A program made the position numbers and the translations under genes. A stretch of DNA of 64,000 bases from Terriglobia bacterium (lineage in GTDB: Bacteria > Acidobacteriota > Terriglobia > UBA7540): contig DASTAW010000019.1 in the NCBI GenBank assembly GCA_035712365.1, positions 1-64,000 of the forward strand, given 5' to 3'. The notes beneath the pieces are model-generated. The model did not search any database, was not told where the DNA came from, and saw nothing but the letters and a program-made list of their open reading frames with translations. This document shows positions 28,229 to 36,458 of this stretch, in pieces. Within the stretch, counting starts at the first letter, position 1. Each line of letters starts with the position of its first letter.

Positions 28229-29521
28229 TCAGGCAAACTGCGTCAGGTCAATATCGACGGCCCACTTCTCGCCCGAATTGGCCATTTGTTCGTAACTGAC
28301 CTCCTCGCCAGTATAGGCCGCGCGGCGGCCCATCATGCAGCTCAGGGCTGATTCCACGCCCTGCTGCGCCTGGTTGTGGAACTGGTTGTTCAGAATGCTT
28401 TCCACGAAGGATTTCTTCTTCTCCGGGTCCGCCTGGTCAAGATTGCCATGGAACACTCCGGCGGCGGAGAATTTCCCTCCGCCCGCCTCAGAAGACGCTT
28501 CTCCATATTTCCAGGCGTTCTCGCCGTAAATGGCCACCGGCCCGTTATAATGCGTTTCGGAAACGCCCTTGGTGCCGAAGAACTGCCATCCCACATCCCA
28601 CCAGCCCTTGTTGAACTGTGTAGAACCAAACGTCATGCTCACGCGGTTGGGATATTCAAAAACGACGCTGTAATTGTTATAGCAATCGCCAGGGTCAGGC
28701 CTGTGGAGCTTACTGCCCGAAGCTGAGGCCTTGATGGGGTGCCCCTGCAGGACCCAATTGCAGACGTCAATCACGTGAATGTTCTGTTCAACAATGATAT
28801 CGCCCGACAGGGTGCGGTAGTGGACCCAGTTGCGCAGCCGATGTTCATCCGGCGACGCGCCCGGCCAGGAGGGCCGGTCAATGTAGCCTGAAAAATAATG
28901 TCCAGCCCCGGACACAATATCGCCCAGGGCGCCGGAGTGAATCCGCTTGACCTGCTCCACATACGGCGGAGCGTTCCGGAGCTGGAATCCAACCTCCAGG
29001 CTCAATCGTCCTTCCGCCCTCCTTCCGGAATCCAGGACAGAGATGCAACCGGCAGGGTCCACGGCAACCGGCTTTTCGCAATAAACGTGCTTGCCCGCCG
29101 TCACCACTTCTGCCAGATGCTGGGGATGGAAGAAGGGAGGCGTTGTAATAATCACGACATCCACATCTTTCGAGTTGGCGATCTGCTGATATGCCATTGG
29201 CCCCTTAAACATTAACTTGCGGTCGATTGCCGCATAGCCTTTGGACTGCTGAAATTTGTCGAAATGCGCCTTCGCTTTGTCCAACTGGTCCTGGAAGATA
29301 TCGGCCAGGGCCACCAGGCGGGCCTTGCCAGTTTCGATCGTGTATTGGGCGTCCGCAGTCCCGCGACCGCCGCAGCCCAGCAGGCCAACCCGAAGCGTCG
29401 AGTTTGCCTCCGTCCCGCGCACCAACTGTGGCGCCATGATCATAAAGCTCGCAGCGGCTGCAGCCGTGCCCATAAATTCCCTTCTTCCTACTTTCTTGCC
29501 AGAATCTTCGCTCACGTTCAT
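28229..29521 (-). CDS. Tat-exported Gfo/Idh/MocA family oxidoreductase
   Basis: A 430-residue NAD(P)-dependent sugar oxidoreductase. A twin-arginine signal (GRREFMGTAAAAASFMIMA) precedes the Rossmann motif 'RVGLLGCGGRGT'. The family motif 'GKHVYCEKPVAVD' has the catalytic Lys, and the C-terminal domain carries 'NIHVIDVCNWVL'. Exported members keep NAD(P) bound and oxidise or reduce C3 or other positions of sugars. ATG 29521 lies only two bases from GGAGGG, so GTG 29515, eight bases away, is an equally good start. 23 bp separate it from the next gene. Confidence 0.9.
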   Translation of the reverse strand: MNVSEDSGKKVGRREFMGTAAAAASFMIMAPQLVRGTEANSTLRVGLLGCGGRGTADAQYTIETGKARLVALADIFQDQLDKAKAHFDKFQQSKGYAAIDRKLMFKGPMAYQQIANSKDVDVVIITTPPFFHPQHLAEVVTAGKHVYCEKPVAVDPAGCISVLDSGRRAEGRLSLEVGFQLRNAPPYVEQVKRIHSGALGDIVSGAGHYFSGYIDRPSWPGASPDEHRLRNWVHYRTLSGDIIVEQNIHVIDVCNWVLQGHPIKASASGSKLHRPDPGDCYNNYSVVFEYPNRVSMTFGSTQFNKGWWDVGWQFFGTKGVSETHYNGPVAIYGENAWKYGEASSEAGGGKFSAAGVFHGNLDQADPEKKKSFVESILNNQFHNQAQQGVESALSCMMGRRAAYTGEEVSYEQMANSGEKWAVDIDLTQFA

Positions 29522-29568
29522 TCCCTCCTTAATAAATTCCTTGCCTGTGCAGCGTCTCGAACCCTCTC

Positions 29569-30555
29569 TTAGGACTCGATCAGCTTTTTCAAATAGTCCC
29601 TCTCCTGCTTTACGTCTTCCATTTGCTGAGGGCCTGAAATCTCCCGCTCGATCGTGATGGGACCCTGATAATTCAGTTCCTTCAGCTTTGCGATGATCTT
29701 CGGGAAATCGACCTTCCCATGCGGGATGGCGACCTCTTTCCCCAAGTCGCGTGGGTTGGTGGGATACAATCCATCCTTAGCATGCGTGTTTTTCACGTAG
29801 GGACCGATGACGTCCAGAGCGTCCAGCGGGTTCGCCTTGCCATACAGGATCAGGTTTGCTGTATCCAGGTTCACGCCCTGGTTGCTGAGATCGCCGTCCA
29901 GCCCGATGTCCTTCATTGCCCGCAGCAGCGCAATGGGGGTTTCTGTACCCGTTTCGTACAGGAAATCCTGCCCGTTCCGCTTGCAGTGGCTGACCACATC
30001 CTTGAGCGCCTCGATGGATTCCCAATATAACTCAACGTTGGGGTCCTCAGGGATAAACCCCGCATGAATGCGAATGGCGGGCACATTCAGCTTCTTGACC
30101 TGGTCCGAATACTTCTTCAACTTCTCCAGGCGCTGTCCACGGTAAGTGCGCGGAATCAGGCCCAGAGTAAGAGGCCCATCGTAGAAATTGTAAATGTAAG
30201 GCCCCGGCCCGTCCGTCCCCATCGCCGTCACCACAATATTGTACTTGTTGAGCGCTTCGCCCAGCCGCTCGATCATCTCATCGCTCAGAAGGTCCGAATC
30301 GATCTGGCAGGTGTGCATGTCGAGGCTGTGGACCTTGGCCATCGCCGCTTCCGGATCATTCCCAATCCCGGTCATAATCCCCAGCGCGAAAGGTTCAAAT
30401 TTGCGTGGCGGAGGGGGCGCCGGCGCCGCGGAACCCGCGGGCATTGGCAAAGCTCCTGCTGCGGCCAGGGCCTTCTCAGCACCGCCCAATCCGGCCGCCG
30501 TCATGGCGGCTGCCGTCGATAGTTTCAGAAAATCCCTGCGATTGTTCTTTGTCAT
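29569..30555 (-). CDS. Tat-exported sugar phosphate isomerase/epimerase (TIM barrel)
   Basis: A 328-residue protein with a twin-arginine signal (NRRDFLKLSTAAAMTAAGLGG), a Pro-rich linker and an AP-endonuclease-2/xylose-isomerase-type barrel. Likely metal-site motifs are 'DFLYETGTETP', 'GVNLDTANLILYG', 'KNTHAKDGLYP' and 'PITIEREISGP'. It is related to, but clearly distinct from, the product at 27303-28205, so two barrels with different specificities serve one operon. Isomerisation of keto-sugars in the periplasm is inferred. Confidence 0.88.
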   Translation of the reverse strand: MTKNNRRDFLKLSTAAAMTAAGLGGAEKALAAAGALPMPAGSAAPAPPPPRKFEPFALGIMTGIGNDPEAAMAKVHSLDMHTCQIDSDLLSDEMIERLGEALNKYNIVVTAMGTDGPGPYIYNFYDGPLTLGLIPRTYRGQRLEKLKKYSDQVKKLNVPAIRIHAGFIPEDPNVELYWESIEALKDVVSHCKRNGQDFLYETGTETPIALLRAMKDIGLDGDLSNQGVNLDTANLILYGKANPLDALDVIGPYVKNTHAKDGLYPTNPRDLGKEVAIPHGKVDFPKIIAKLKELNYQGPITIEREISGPQQMEDVKQERDYLKKLIES

Positions 30556-30626
30556 TCCTGTGTCCTTTTGTGTTATTAAAATCTCTGTTCCAGAGAATCG
30601 TACCGCATCCAGCGGGACCCTTTCGG

Positions 30627-31283
30627 TTAGGGAAGCGTCCGGATTTCAATATCCTTAAACCGGATTTTGAATCCGTGCATGCCAGTGTGAATCTGCAAAC
30701 CGATTTGCCCGTCTGTGTACTTTGCCGGCTCATACGTATAATCCACAATTTTCACACCGTTCAGGCGGGTCACAATGTGGTTTCCTTCAACGAGAGTGTC
30801 CATGCTGTTCCATTGGCCAACCGGCTTAATCGCCTTTTCGCCTTCATCCGTGGGAAGGGCCACCCAGCCGCGCCCGCCGCTCTCGTAGATTCCGCCGGTG
30901 TGACGCGCGGGATCGATCTCCGCCTGAAGGCCCTCGATATCCGGTCCAGATTTGGGGTTCTCGCCCGTAATCTTCGAGTGGAAGAAGAGCCCACTGTTCC
31001 CTTCCGATGTGCAATTAAATTTCAGTCTGATCTCGAAGTTCTTGTAGTCTTTCCTGGTCATCAGGTAGCCGTACTTATCGGTGACGCTTTCGCCCAAAAT
31101 CGTTCCATGATCGGCTACCCATCTCTCCGTCCCAAATGCTTGCCAGCCGTCCAAATTCTTCCCGTTAAATAGCGGCGTCCACTTGCCCGCGCTCTGGGGG
31201 GCGGCGTAGGTCCTTACTCCCCAAGCCGTGCCCAGCATGCACGCCAGTACTAATCCGCATCCAATCACACGTGTTCGCTTCAT
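30627..31283 (-). CDS. DUF1080 (3-keto-disaccharide hydrolase-type) exported protein
   Basis: A 218-residue protein with a signal peptide (GCGLVLACMLGTAWG) and one DUF1080 jelly-roll domain. Motifs are 'WTPLFNGKNLDGWQAFG', 'LKFNCTSEGNSGLFFHSK', 'GQWNSMDTLVEGNHIVTRLN' and 'GQIGLQIHTGMHGFKIRFKDIEI'. Some members cleave 3-keto-glycosides; others only bind sugar. As first gene of the operon it would act on the substrate oxidised by the downstream Gfo/Idh/MocA enzyme. Confidence 0.9.
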   Translation of the reverse strand: MKRTRVIGCGLVLACMLGTAWGVRTYAAPQSAGKWTPLFNGKNLDGWQAFGTERWVADHGTILGESVTDKYGYLMTRKDYKNFEIRLKFNCTSEGNSGLFFHSKITGENPKSGPDIEGLQAEIDPARHTGGIYESGGRGWVALPTDEGEKAIKPVGQWNSMDTLVEGNHIVTRLNGVKIVDYTYEPAKYTDGQIGLQIHTGMHGFKIRFKDIEIRTLP

Positions 31284-31741
31284 CTTTTTGATGACCTCTG
31301 GTTAGCGTTACCTGCAAAATCAACCTGCAAACCTATCACAACCATTATTCTTAAGGGAAGAATTTCTTGAGTTTGGTTCCGGTTTTTTTCGATACGAGAA
31401 CGATCTCATGCCCGACGCGGTCCGCAGGGAGCACCAAAGTCGCACCCTTCACAAAGCCCGTCGTTTTTCGCGGAACCCCTTTGCGTCAAGGATAGTCCAA
31501 GCAAATCCAAGCTAATGAAAATCGTGCGAAGGTGAAATAACGCTGCTTAGCTGAAGGCCGTTTGAAGAATATGGAGAACGTCGTTTGGGTTAAAGCGGAA
31601 AGCACGATGGAGAGCGAGACCCCAAGCGGACCCAGAGAAATGCGGCAGTAGGCCATGAGAGGCTCTCTGCGCAGCCAGGGCGGCTGCATCTGGGTTGGGC
31701 GCCACTGCGATTCGCGCTTCCAAACCTGTCCGGACGCAAGG
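31284..31741. other. Gene-free interval with a decayed coding tail
   Basis: No intact gene. On the minus strand at about 31353-31485 a short open stretch reads TTGFVKGATLVLPADRVGHE and ends KKTGTKLKKFFP before a stop. It looks like the C-terminus of a protein whose upstream part is lost or out of frame. I do not recognise the family. Confidence 0.35.
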
Positions 31742-32722
31742 TTAGGCGGTCTCGGCGGTCTGCTCTATGGCGGTGGCTTTTGGAGTCATCTGCCGGACCT
31801 CCAGAGGATATCCTTTCCCCTTCCAGGCTGGCAGCCCTCCGGCCAGCGGACGCACGCGCGTAATACCGCGGCGCTTCAGCATCAGCGCCACACGGGCGCT
31901 GGTCGCCTCGTTCGGTCAAGTGCAGTAAAGGATAATCTCACGGTCGGTAGGGATTTCCCGGTAGCGCTTCTCAAGTTCCTCTGACGGCAGCGCATAAGCA
32001 CCTGGAATCGAGTTCGGATCGGCCTCAAAGTCCATCGAGTGCCGCAGATCGACAACCGCGACATCCTCGCCGGCATCAATTCTTTGTTTCAATTCTTCCG
32101 GAGTAATGCGGCGCACCCGCAGCGTGCGGAGGAACCGCTGCCGCTGAAAGTATTTCCAGGCGATGTAGAGGAACAGGCTACCCGCCGCCAGCACCAGAAG
32201 CCCCGCGCCGAGTCCCAGCGCAATTTGCGCCACCTTCTCCAGTTGATGGCTGAACGCGTAGCCAAAAAAGATAAACACGCCGTTATAAAACAGGGCGCCT
32301 GCCCCGTCGAAAACCAGGAAGCGTGTAAAGCGCATTCCAAACATGCCGGCGAGCGGAGGCGCTGCCGTGCTGAGCCCGGGAACAAATTTCGCTATCATCA
32401 GGGCTTTGGCGCCACTCCGGGCAAACCGGTTTTCCGTATTTCTGATGCAGGAATCCGGCTCCAGAGAAATTCTGCAAAGGAGGTTCAGAACTTTTGCGCC
32501 CCGGTACTTGCCAAGCTCATACCAGATCACGTCCGCCAGGAGCGCCCCTAATGTGGGGAAAAGGACCACCAGGCCAAGCTTCAAGTCCCCGCTGCCAGCC
32601 AGGGCCCCGGCGGCCAGCAGTCCGGCCATGGACGGGACCGGCAGCCCCATCTGCTCGGCAAACACCCAGGCGACGAGCACCACGTAACCGTGGTGCAGAA
32701 GAAATCGAATCGTCTCATCCAT
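31742..32722 (-). CDS. DedA membrane protein fused to rhodanese domain; candidate selenoprotein (in-frame TGA)
   Basis: A 326-codon frame read through one TGA at 31916-31918. Residues 1-205 form a DedA (SNARE-associated) domain with several membrane segments and the motif 'FVPGLSTAAPPLAG'. Residues about 215-310 form a rhodanese domain ('VAVVDLRHSMDFEADPNSIPGA', 'IILYC'). The TGA is codon 269, in Y-C-T-(TGA)-P-N-E-A, where related DedA-rhodanese proteins have Y-C-x-C-P-N-E-A. After it, 57 codons continue the fold ('RVRPLAGGLPAWKGKGYPLE') to TAA. A perfect 7-bp hairpin follows the TGA. Sec insertion is the best reading; a nonsense mutation is the alternative. Confidence 0.75.
31883..31915 (-). 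promoter_or_regulatory. Candidate bacterial SECIS hairpin in the DedA-rhodanese gene
   Basis: On the minus strand, 14 nt after the TGA, CAGCGCC (31901-31895) pairs perfectly with GGCGCTG (31889-31883) around the loop CGTGT. The loop begins 21 nt after the TGA and has G as its second base. Bacterial SECIS elements are known to be a short stem directly 3' of the UGA with a G at the start of the apical loop, which this matches. Confidence 0.6.
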
Positions 32723-32927
32723 TCGGGAACACTTTCCAGGCCCTTAACAGCGATGTATAAAACTATTCTCTCCCACTTTCAGCGTGAAGAACAGGCAGTT
32801 GATGCTTGACCCCCGCCCGACATGGCGCAGCTTCTTTTTGGATGAAGCTGCCAGGCATCAGGGTACAACTTTGTTTCGCGGATGAGAACCTTGGAGGAAG
32901 ATCAGGACTCATGTATCCTGTTGGGCG

Positions 32928-33845
32928 ATGTCGAAAGCAGCAAAAAGCCGATTTAAAGTAGGCTTGGTCCAGATGGCGTGCGGCGCCGACCCCGGCAAGA
33001 ACCTTCGTCGGGCCATCAAGGGCATCCATGAGGCGGCCAAGAAGGGCGCGGCTGTCGTCTGCCTTCCGGAGCTCTTTGCTTCCAACTATTTTTGCCAGCG
33101 CGAAGATGCAAGCGTCTTTGACCTGGCCGAACCCATCCCCGGCCCCATCACCACGGCCCTCGGTCCGGTGGCGCGGAAAGCCCGCCTGGCAGTGGTCGCT
33201 CCCATTTTTGAGCGCCGGGCGGCCGGCGTTTATCACAACAGCGTGGCTGTCATCGGCAGCGACGGCAGAGTCGCCGGGATTTATCGCAAGATGCACATCC
33301 CCGACGATCCCGGCTACTACGAGAAGTTCTATTTCACGCCTGGCGATCTGGGATTCCGCGCTATCAATACCAACGTGGGTCCGGTCGCGCCACTCATCTG
33401 CTGGGACCAATGGTTTCCTGAAGCTGCGCGTCTGGTGGCGCTCGAAGGAGCCAACGTCATCTTCTATCCCACCGCCATCGGCTGGCATCCCCACGAGAAG
33501 GAGCGCTACGGCGCGGCCCAACTCGATGCCTGGAAAACCATCCAGCGCGGCCACGCCATTGCCAACGGTGTGTACGTGGCAGTGGCGAATCGCATCGGGC
33601 ATGAGAACACCGGCGAGGGCGCGGGCATCGAATTCTGGGGATCCTCGTTTGTCGCTGACCCCCAAGGGGTCGTGGTCGCCGAAGGTTCGCCGGACCGGGA
33701 AGAAGTCCTCGTCGCCGAAGTCGATCTCAAGCACCTTGAGGACGTTCGCCGCAACTGGCCCTTTCTCCGCGACCGCCGCATTGACGCCTACCACGGCATC
33801 GGCCACAGGTTTCTCGGGAAGCCGGGAAGGGGCAAAACAAAATAG
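32928..33845 (+). CDS. aguB: N-carbamoylputrescine amidase
   Basis: A 305-residue nitrilase-superfamily enzyme that hydrolyses N-carbamoylputrescine to putrescine, CO2 and ammonia. The triad is Glu in 'VVCLPELFASNYF', Lys in 'GIYRKMHIPDDPGYYEK', and Cys in 'APLICWDQWFPEAAR'. The stretch 'IPDDPGYYEKFYFTPGDLGF' and 'YPTAIGWHPHEKE' are hallmarks of this subgroup. Its stop overlaps the GTG of agmatine deiminase by one base, giving an aguBA operon for putrescine synthesis from agmatine. Confidence 0.94.
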   Translation: MSKAAKSRFKVGLVQMACGADPGKNLRRAIKGIHEAAKKGAAVVCLPELFASNYFCQREDASVFDLAEPIPGPITTALGPVARKARLAVVAPIFERRAAGVYHNSVAVIGSDGRVAGIYRKMHIPDDPGYYEKFYFTPGDLGFRAINTNVGPVAPLICWDQWFPEAARLVALEGANVIFYPTAIGWHPHEKERYGAAQLDAWKTIQRGHAIANGVYVAVANRIGHENTGEGAGIEFWGSSFVADPQGVVVAEGSPDREEVLVAEVDLKHLEDVRRNWPFLRDRRIDAYHGIGHRFLGKPGRGKTK

Positions 33846-34912
33846 TGACCGCCACGCCCCAATCGCTCGGATATCGTCTTCCCGCGGAATGGGAGCCTCA
33901 CGAGGCCACCTGGATCGGCTGGCCACATAATGTTACGGACTGGCCGGGGCGGTTCACGCCCATTCCGTGGGTCTACAGTGAGATCGTCCGCAAACTCACG
34001 CCCGGAGAAATTGTTCGCATCCTGGTCCGATCGAAGGTCCACGAATCACACGCCCGGAAGGTCCTCCTGCGCGCGGGCGCCGATCTCGCCTGCGTGGAAT
34101 TTTTCCGCTTCCCCACAGATCGCGGCTGGACACGAGATTTCGGTCCTATTTTCCTGAAGAAAACCGCACCGCGTGGAGAGATCGCAATCGTCCGTTTCCG
34201 CTTCAACGCCTGGGCCAAATATCCCGACTGGCGCAAAGATGATGCCATACCCGGCCGCGTGGCCCGCGCGCTCAAGCTGCCCCTGATTCAGGCCGGCATC
34301 GCGGGCCGTGACTTTGTGCTGGAAGGCGGCGCCATCGACGTCAACGGCCAGGGCACCCTTTTGACCACGGAAGAGTGCCTGCTCGATCCGGAGGTTCAGG
34401 TGCGGAATCCCGGCCTCGGCAAAGGCGGAATTGAGGCCGCCCTGCGACAGAATCTGGGCGTGCAGAACATTCTGTGGCTCGGGCGCGGCATCGCGGGTGA
34501 CGACACTCACGGCCACGTGGACGATGTGTGCCGCTTTGTCAATGCGAAGACGGTTGTTCTCTGCTGCGAGGAAAATCCCGCCGACCCCAATAACGCCGTG
34601 CTGCAGGAAAATCGCGAGCGGCTGGAAGGAATGCGCCTGGAGGATGGCAGCAGGATCGAGGTGGTTGCGCTTCCCATGCCCGCCCCGCTCCACTTCGAAG
34701 GCCAGCGCCTGCCGGCAAGCTACGCAAATTTTTATATTGCCAATGCGGCGGTGCTGGCGCCCACCTTTAACGATCCGAAGGACCGCATCGCCCTCGGAAC
34801 GCTGGCCGAACTGTTCACGGACCGGCCGGTGATCGGCATCCACTCCGTCGATCTGGTCTGGGGCCTCGGGACCCTTCACTGCCTCACCCAGCAGCAGCCG
34901 GCTGTGGATTGA
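33845..34912 (+). CDS. aguA: Agmatine deiminase
   Basis: A 355-residue guanidino-modifying enzyme converting agmatine to N-carbamoylputrescine and ammonia. Family motifs: 'MPAEWEPHEATWIGWPHN'-like 'LPAEWEPHEATWIGWPHN' near the start, 'GWTRDFGPIF', 'LEGGAIDVNGQGTLLTTEEC', 'GDDTHGHVDDVCRF', and the catalytic Cys in 'WGLGTLHCLTQQQPA' at the C-terminus. The start is GTG 33845, overlapping the aguB stop, as expected for coupled translation. Confidence 0.95.
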   Translation: MTATPQSLGYRLPAEWEPHEATWIGWPHNVTDWPGRFTPIPWVYSEIVRKLTPGEIVRILVRSKVHESHARKVLLRAGADLACVEFFRFPTDRGWTRDFGPIFLKKTAPRGEIAIVRFRFNAWAKYPDWRKDDAIPGRVARALKLPLIQAGIAGRDFVLEGGAIDVNGQGTLLTTEECLLDPEVQVRNPGLGKGGIEAALRQNLGVQNILWLGRGIAGDDTHGHVDDVCRFVNAKTVVLCCEENPADPNNAVLQENRERLEGMRLEDGSRIEVVALPMPAPLHFEGQRLPASYANFYIANAAVLAPTFNDPKDRIALGTLAELFTDRPVIGIHSVDLVWGLGTLHCLTQQQPAVD

Positions 34913-35057
34913 GCCGTAGCCGCCTTCGTGTCCTCTGTGGCCCGCGGAGCGTTTCCCGTCAATGCCGGGAAGTATCTCTTTGCGCTCTGCATTAAGGATT
35001 GGGGGGTCAGAAGTGCGCAGGGCCTGCCGTGAATGCGGCGGCGCTCACGCTTTACCT

Positions 35058-35417
35058 TCACCCCCGCAGCCGCTCTCTAATCTGCTGCACCAGCTTCCCA
35101 ACATCGAGCGGGCGGTAGAAAACCCTTTCAAAGCCCCTGCCGTCGAGCGATTCGGCTTCAGCGCTGCCGTGCCCAGCCAGGACCCAGATCGGGGCCAGTT
35201 TCGCCCATCGCGAGAGCAACACGGCATCTTCCGCCGGATGCGCGCTCTCGAACAGGTCCGCTACCACCAGCGCAGGCATCGTTTTGCTGGCCCATGGGAG
35301 ACGGACCACTTCTTGCACGGCTTCGCAAGCTTCCACCTCAAAGCCTTCTTCAATCAACTGGGCGCGCAGCAGCGCCCGCGAGGTCCAGTCGCTTCCACTG
35401 ATCAGAATCTTCGCCAT
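35058..35417 (-). CDS. Stand-alone receiver-like (pseudo-receiver) protein
   Basis: A 119-residue single domain with the alternating strand-helix pattern of response-regulator receivers. The phospho-acceptor position is likely Asp54 ('ALVVADLFES'), but the conserved Lys of the 'KP' motif is replaced by Arg ('VFYRPLDVGKLVQQIRE') and the N-terminal acidic pair is missing. It may be a degenerate receiver that is not phosphorylated. ATG 35417 is preferred; longer frames begin at 35468 or 35510. No histidine kinase lies nearby. Confidence 0.6.
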   Translation of the reverse strand: MAKILISGSDWTSRALLRAQLIEEGFEVEACEAVQEVVRLPWASKTMPALVVADLFESAHPAEDAVLLSRWAKLAPIWVLAGHGSAEAESLDGRGFERVFYRPLDVGKLVQQIRERLRG

Positions 35418-35693
35418 AATGGCTCTCAGTATAGCTTCAGCAATGGGCAGGGTTTTCGTCTCGCTCATTCCCGGCCCTCGGCGCTTCCTGGCGGGATGGC
35501 GCGTGAGCACAGGCGGCTGCTGGCCGGAGGATTCGATTTCGAGTTTCGCGATTTTGAACCGCCTTCGCCACGTGCTCCATTAATCCTAGCGTAGATGTCT
35601 CATCGTAAACTTTGTTTTTGGCTACATTCGTATACCCAATCCCTGCAGTAATTTCCCATAGGGTGTATACTAGTAGTGCGTGCTGAGTGTTTG

Positions 35694-36389
35694 ATGAAAG
35701 TAAACGTCTTATTTTTCGGATTCATACACGATTTAACGGGGCTTCGGGAAGAGCAGGTGGAACTTGGAGAGGGTGAAACGCTCCAGGGGCTGCGTCGCCT
35801 TTACGAAAATCGGTTCCCGCGCATAGGCGAACTGGCCGGCTCTCTTCTTTTCGCGGTTAACCAGCAGATCGCAGGGCCCCTGGCGGTGCTGCACGAAGGC
35901 GACGAAGTTGCTTTCATGCCTCCGGTCAGCGGCGGGATGGACGATAGTTGCTATCGCATCACCGGCGAAAAAATCTCAACCTCCGACTTCGCAAACTCAC
36001 TCCACAGCCCTTCCGACGGCGCGGTGGTCACTTTTGAGGGCATTGTCCGCAACCATTCAAACCGGCGAAATACTCTTTATCTGGAGTACGAAGCTTACGA
36101 GCCGATGGCCGTCCGCAAAATGCAGGAGATTGGGTCGGAAGCCAGGCAGAAATTCAACATCCACTCCATCGGCATCGTCCATCGCACAGGAAAGCTGGAA
36201 ATCGGCGAAACGAGCGTCGCCATCGTGGTGACGGCGGCGCATCGGCGGCCGGCGTTCGAAGCCTGCCAGTACCTCATTGACCGCCTGAAAATAGTAGTGC
36301 CGGTATGGAAAAAGGAGTATTTTGAAGACGGCTCGGTATGGGCAGAGGGCGAGGGACAGACCCGCGTGCTGGCAGGGGCACGAGGCTGA
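35694..36389 (+). CDS. MoaD-MoaE fusion: molybdopterin synthase in one chain
   Basis: A 231-residue fusion. Residues 1-81 are a ubiquitin-like MoaD domain ending in the required Gly-Gly ('FMPPVSGG', Gly80-Gly81). Residues 82-231 are MoaE, with 'GAVVTFEGIVRNHS', 'YLEYEAYEPMA', 'VHRTGKLEIGE' and 'VPVWKKEYFEDGSVW' holding the catalytic lysines. The complex adds two sulfurs to precursor Z to form molybdopterin. MoaD needs a free C-terminal Gly-Gly, so the fusion must be cleaved or MoaE restarted at Met82 (ATG 35937). ATG 35694 is chosen over GTG 35676. Confidence 0.9.
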   Translation: MKVNVLFFGFIHDLTGLREEQVELGEGETLQGLRRLYENRFPRIGELAGSLLFAVNQQIAGPLAVLHEGDEVAFMPPVSGGMDDSCYRITGEKISTSDFANSLHSPSDGAVVTFEGIVRNHSNRRNTLYLEYEAYEPMAVRKMQEIGSEARQKFNIHSIGIVHRTGKLEIGETSVAIVVTAAHRRPAFEACQYLIDRLKIVVPVWKKEYFEDGSVWAEGEGQTRVLAGARG

Positions 36390-36458
36390 CGGAGCGCCGA
36401 TATTCCTGCTGTTTTCTGATACGAGAGGATTGGCTTTAAATCGAAGGTCTCACTCATT

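Noticed and set aside
32763-33926. 387-codon minus-strand open frame over aguB
   Set aside because: It is the antisense shadow of the well-supported aguB gene in GC-rich DNA.
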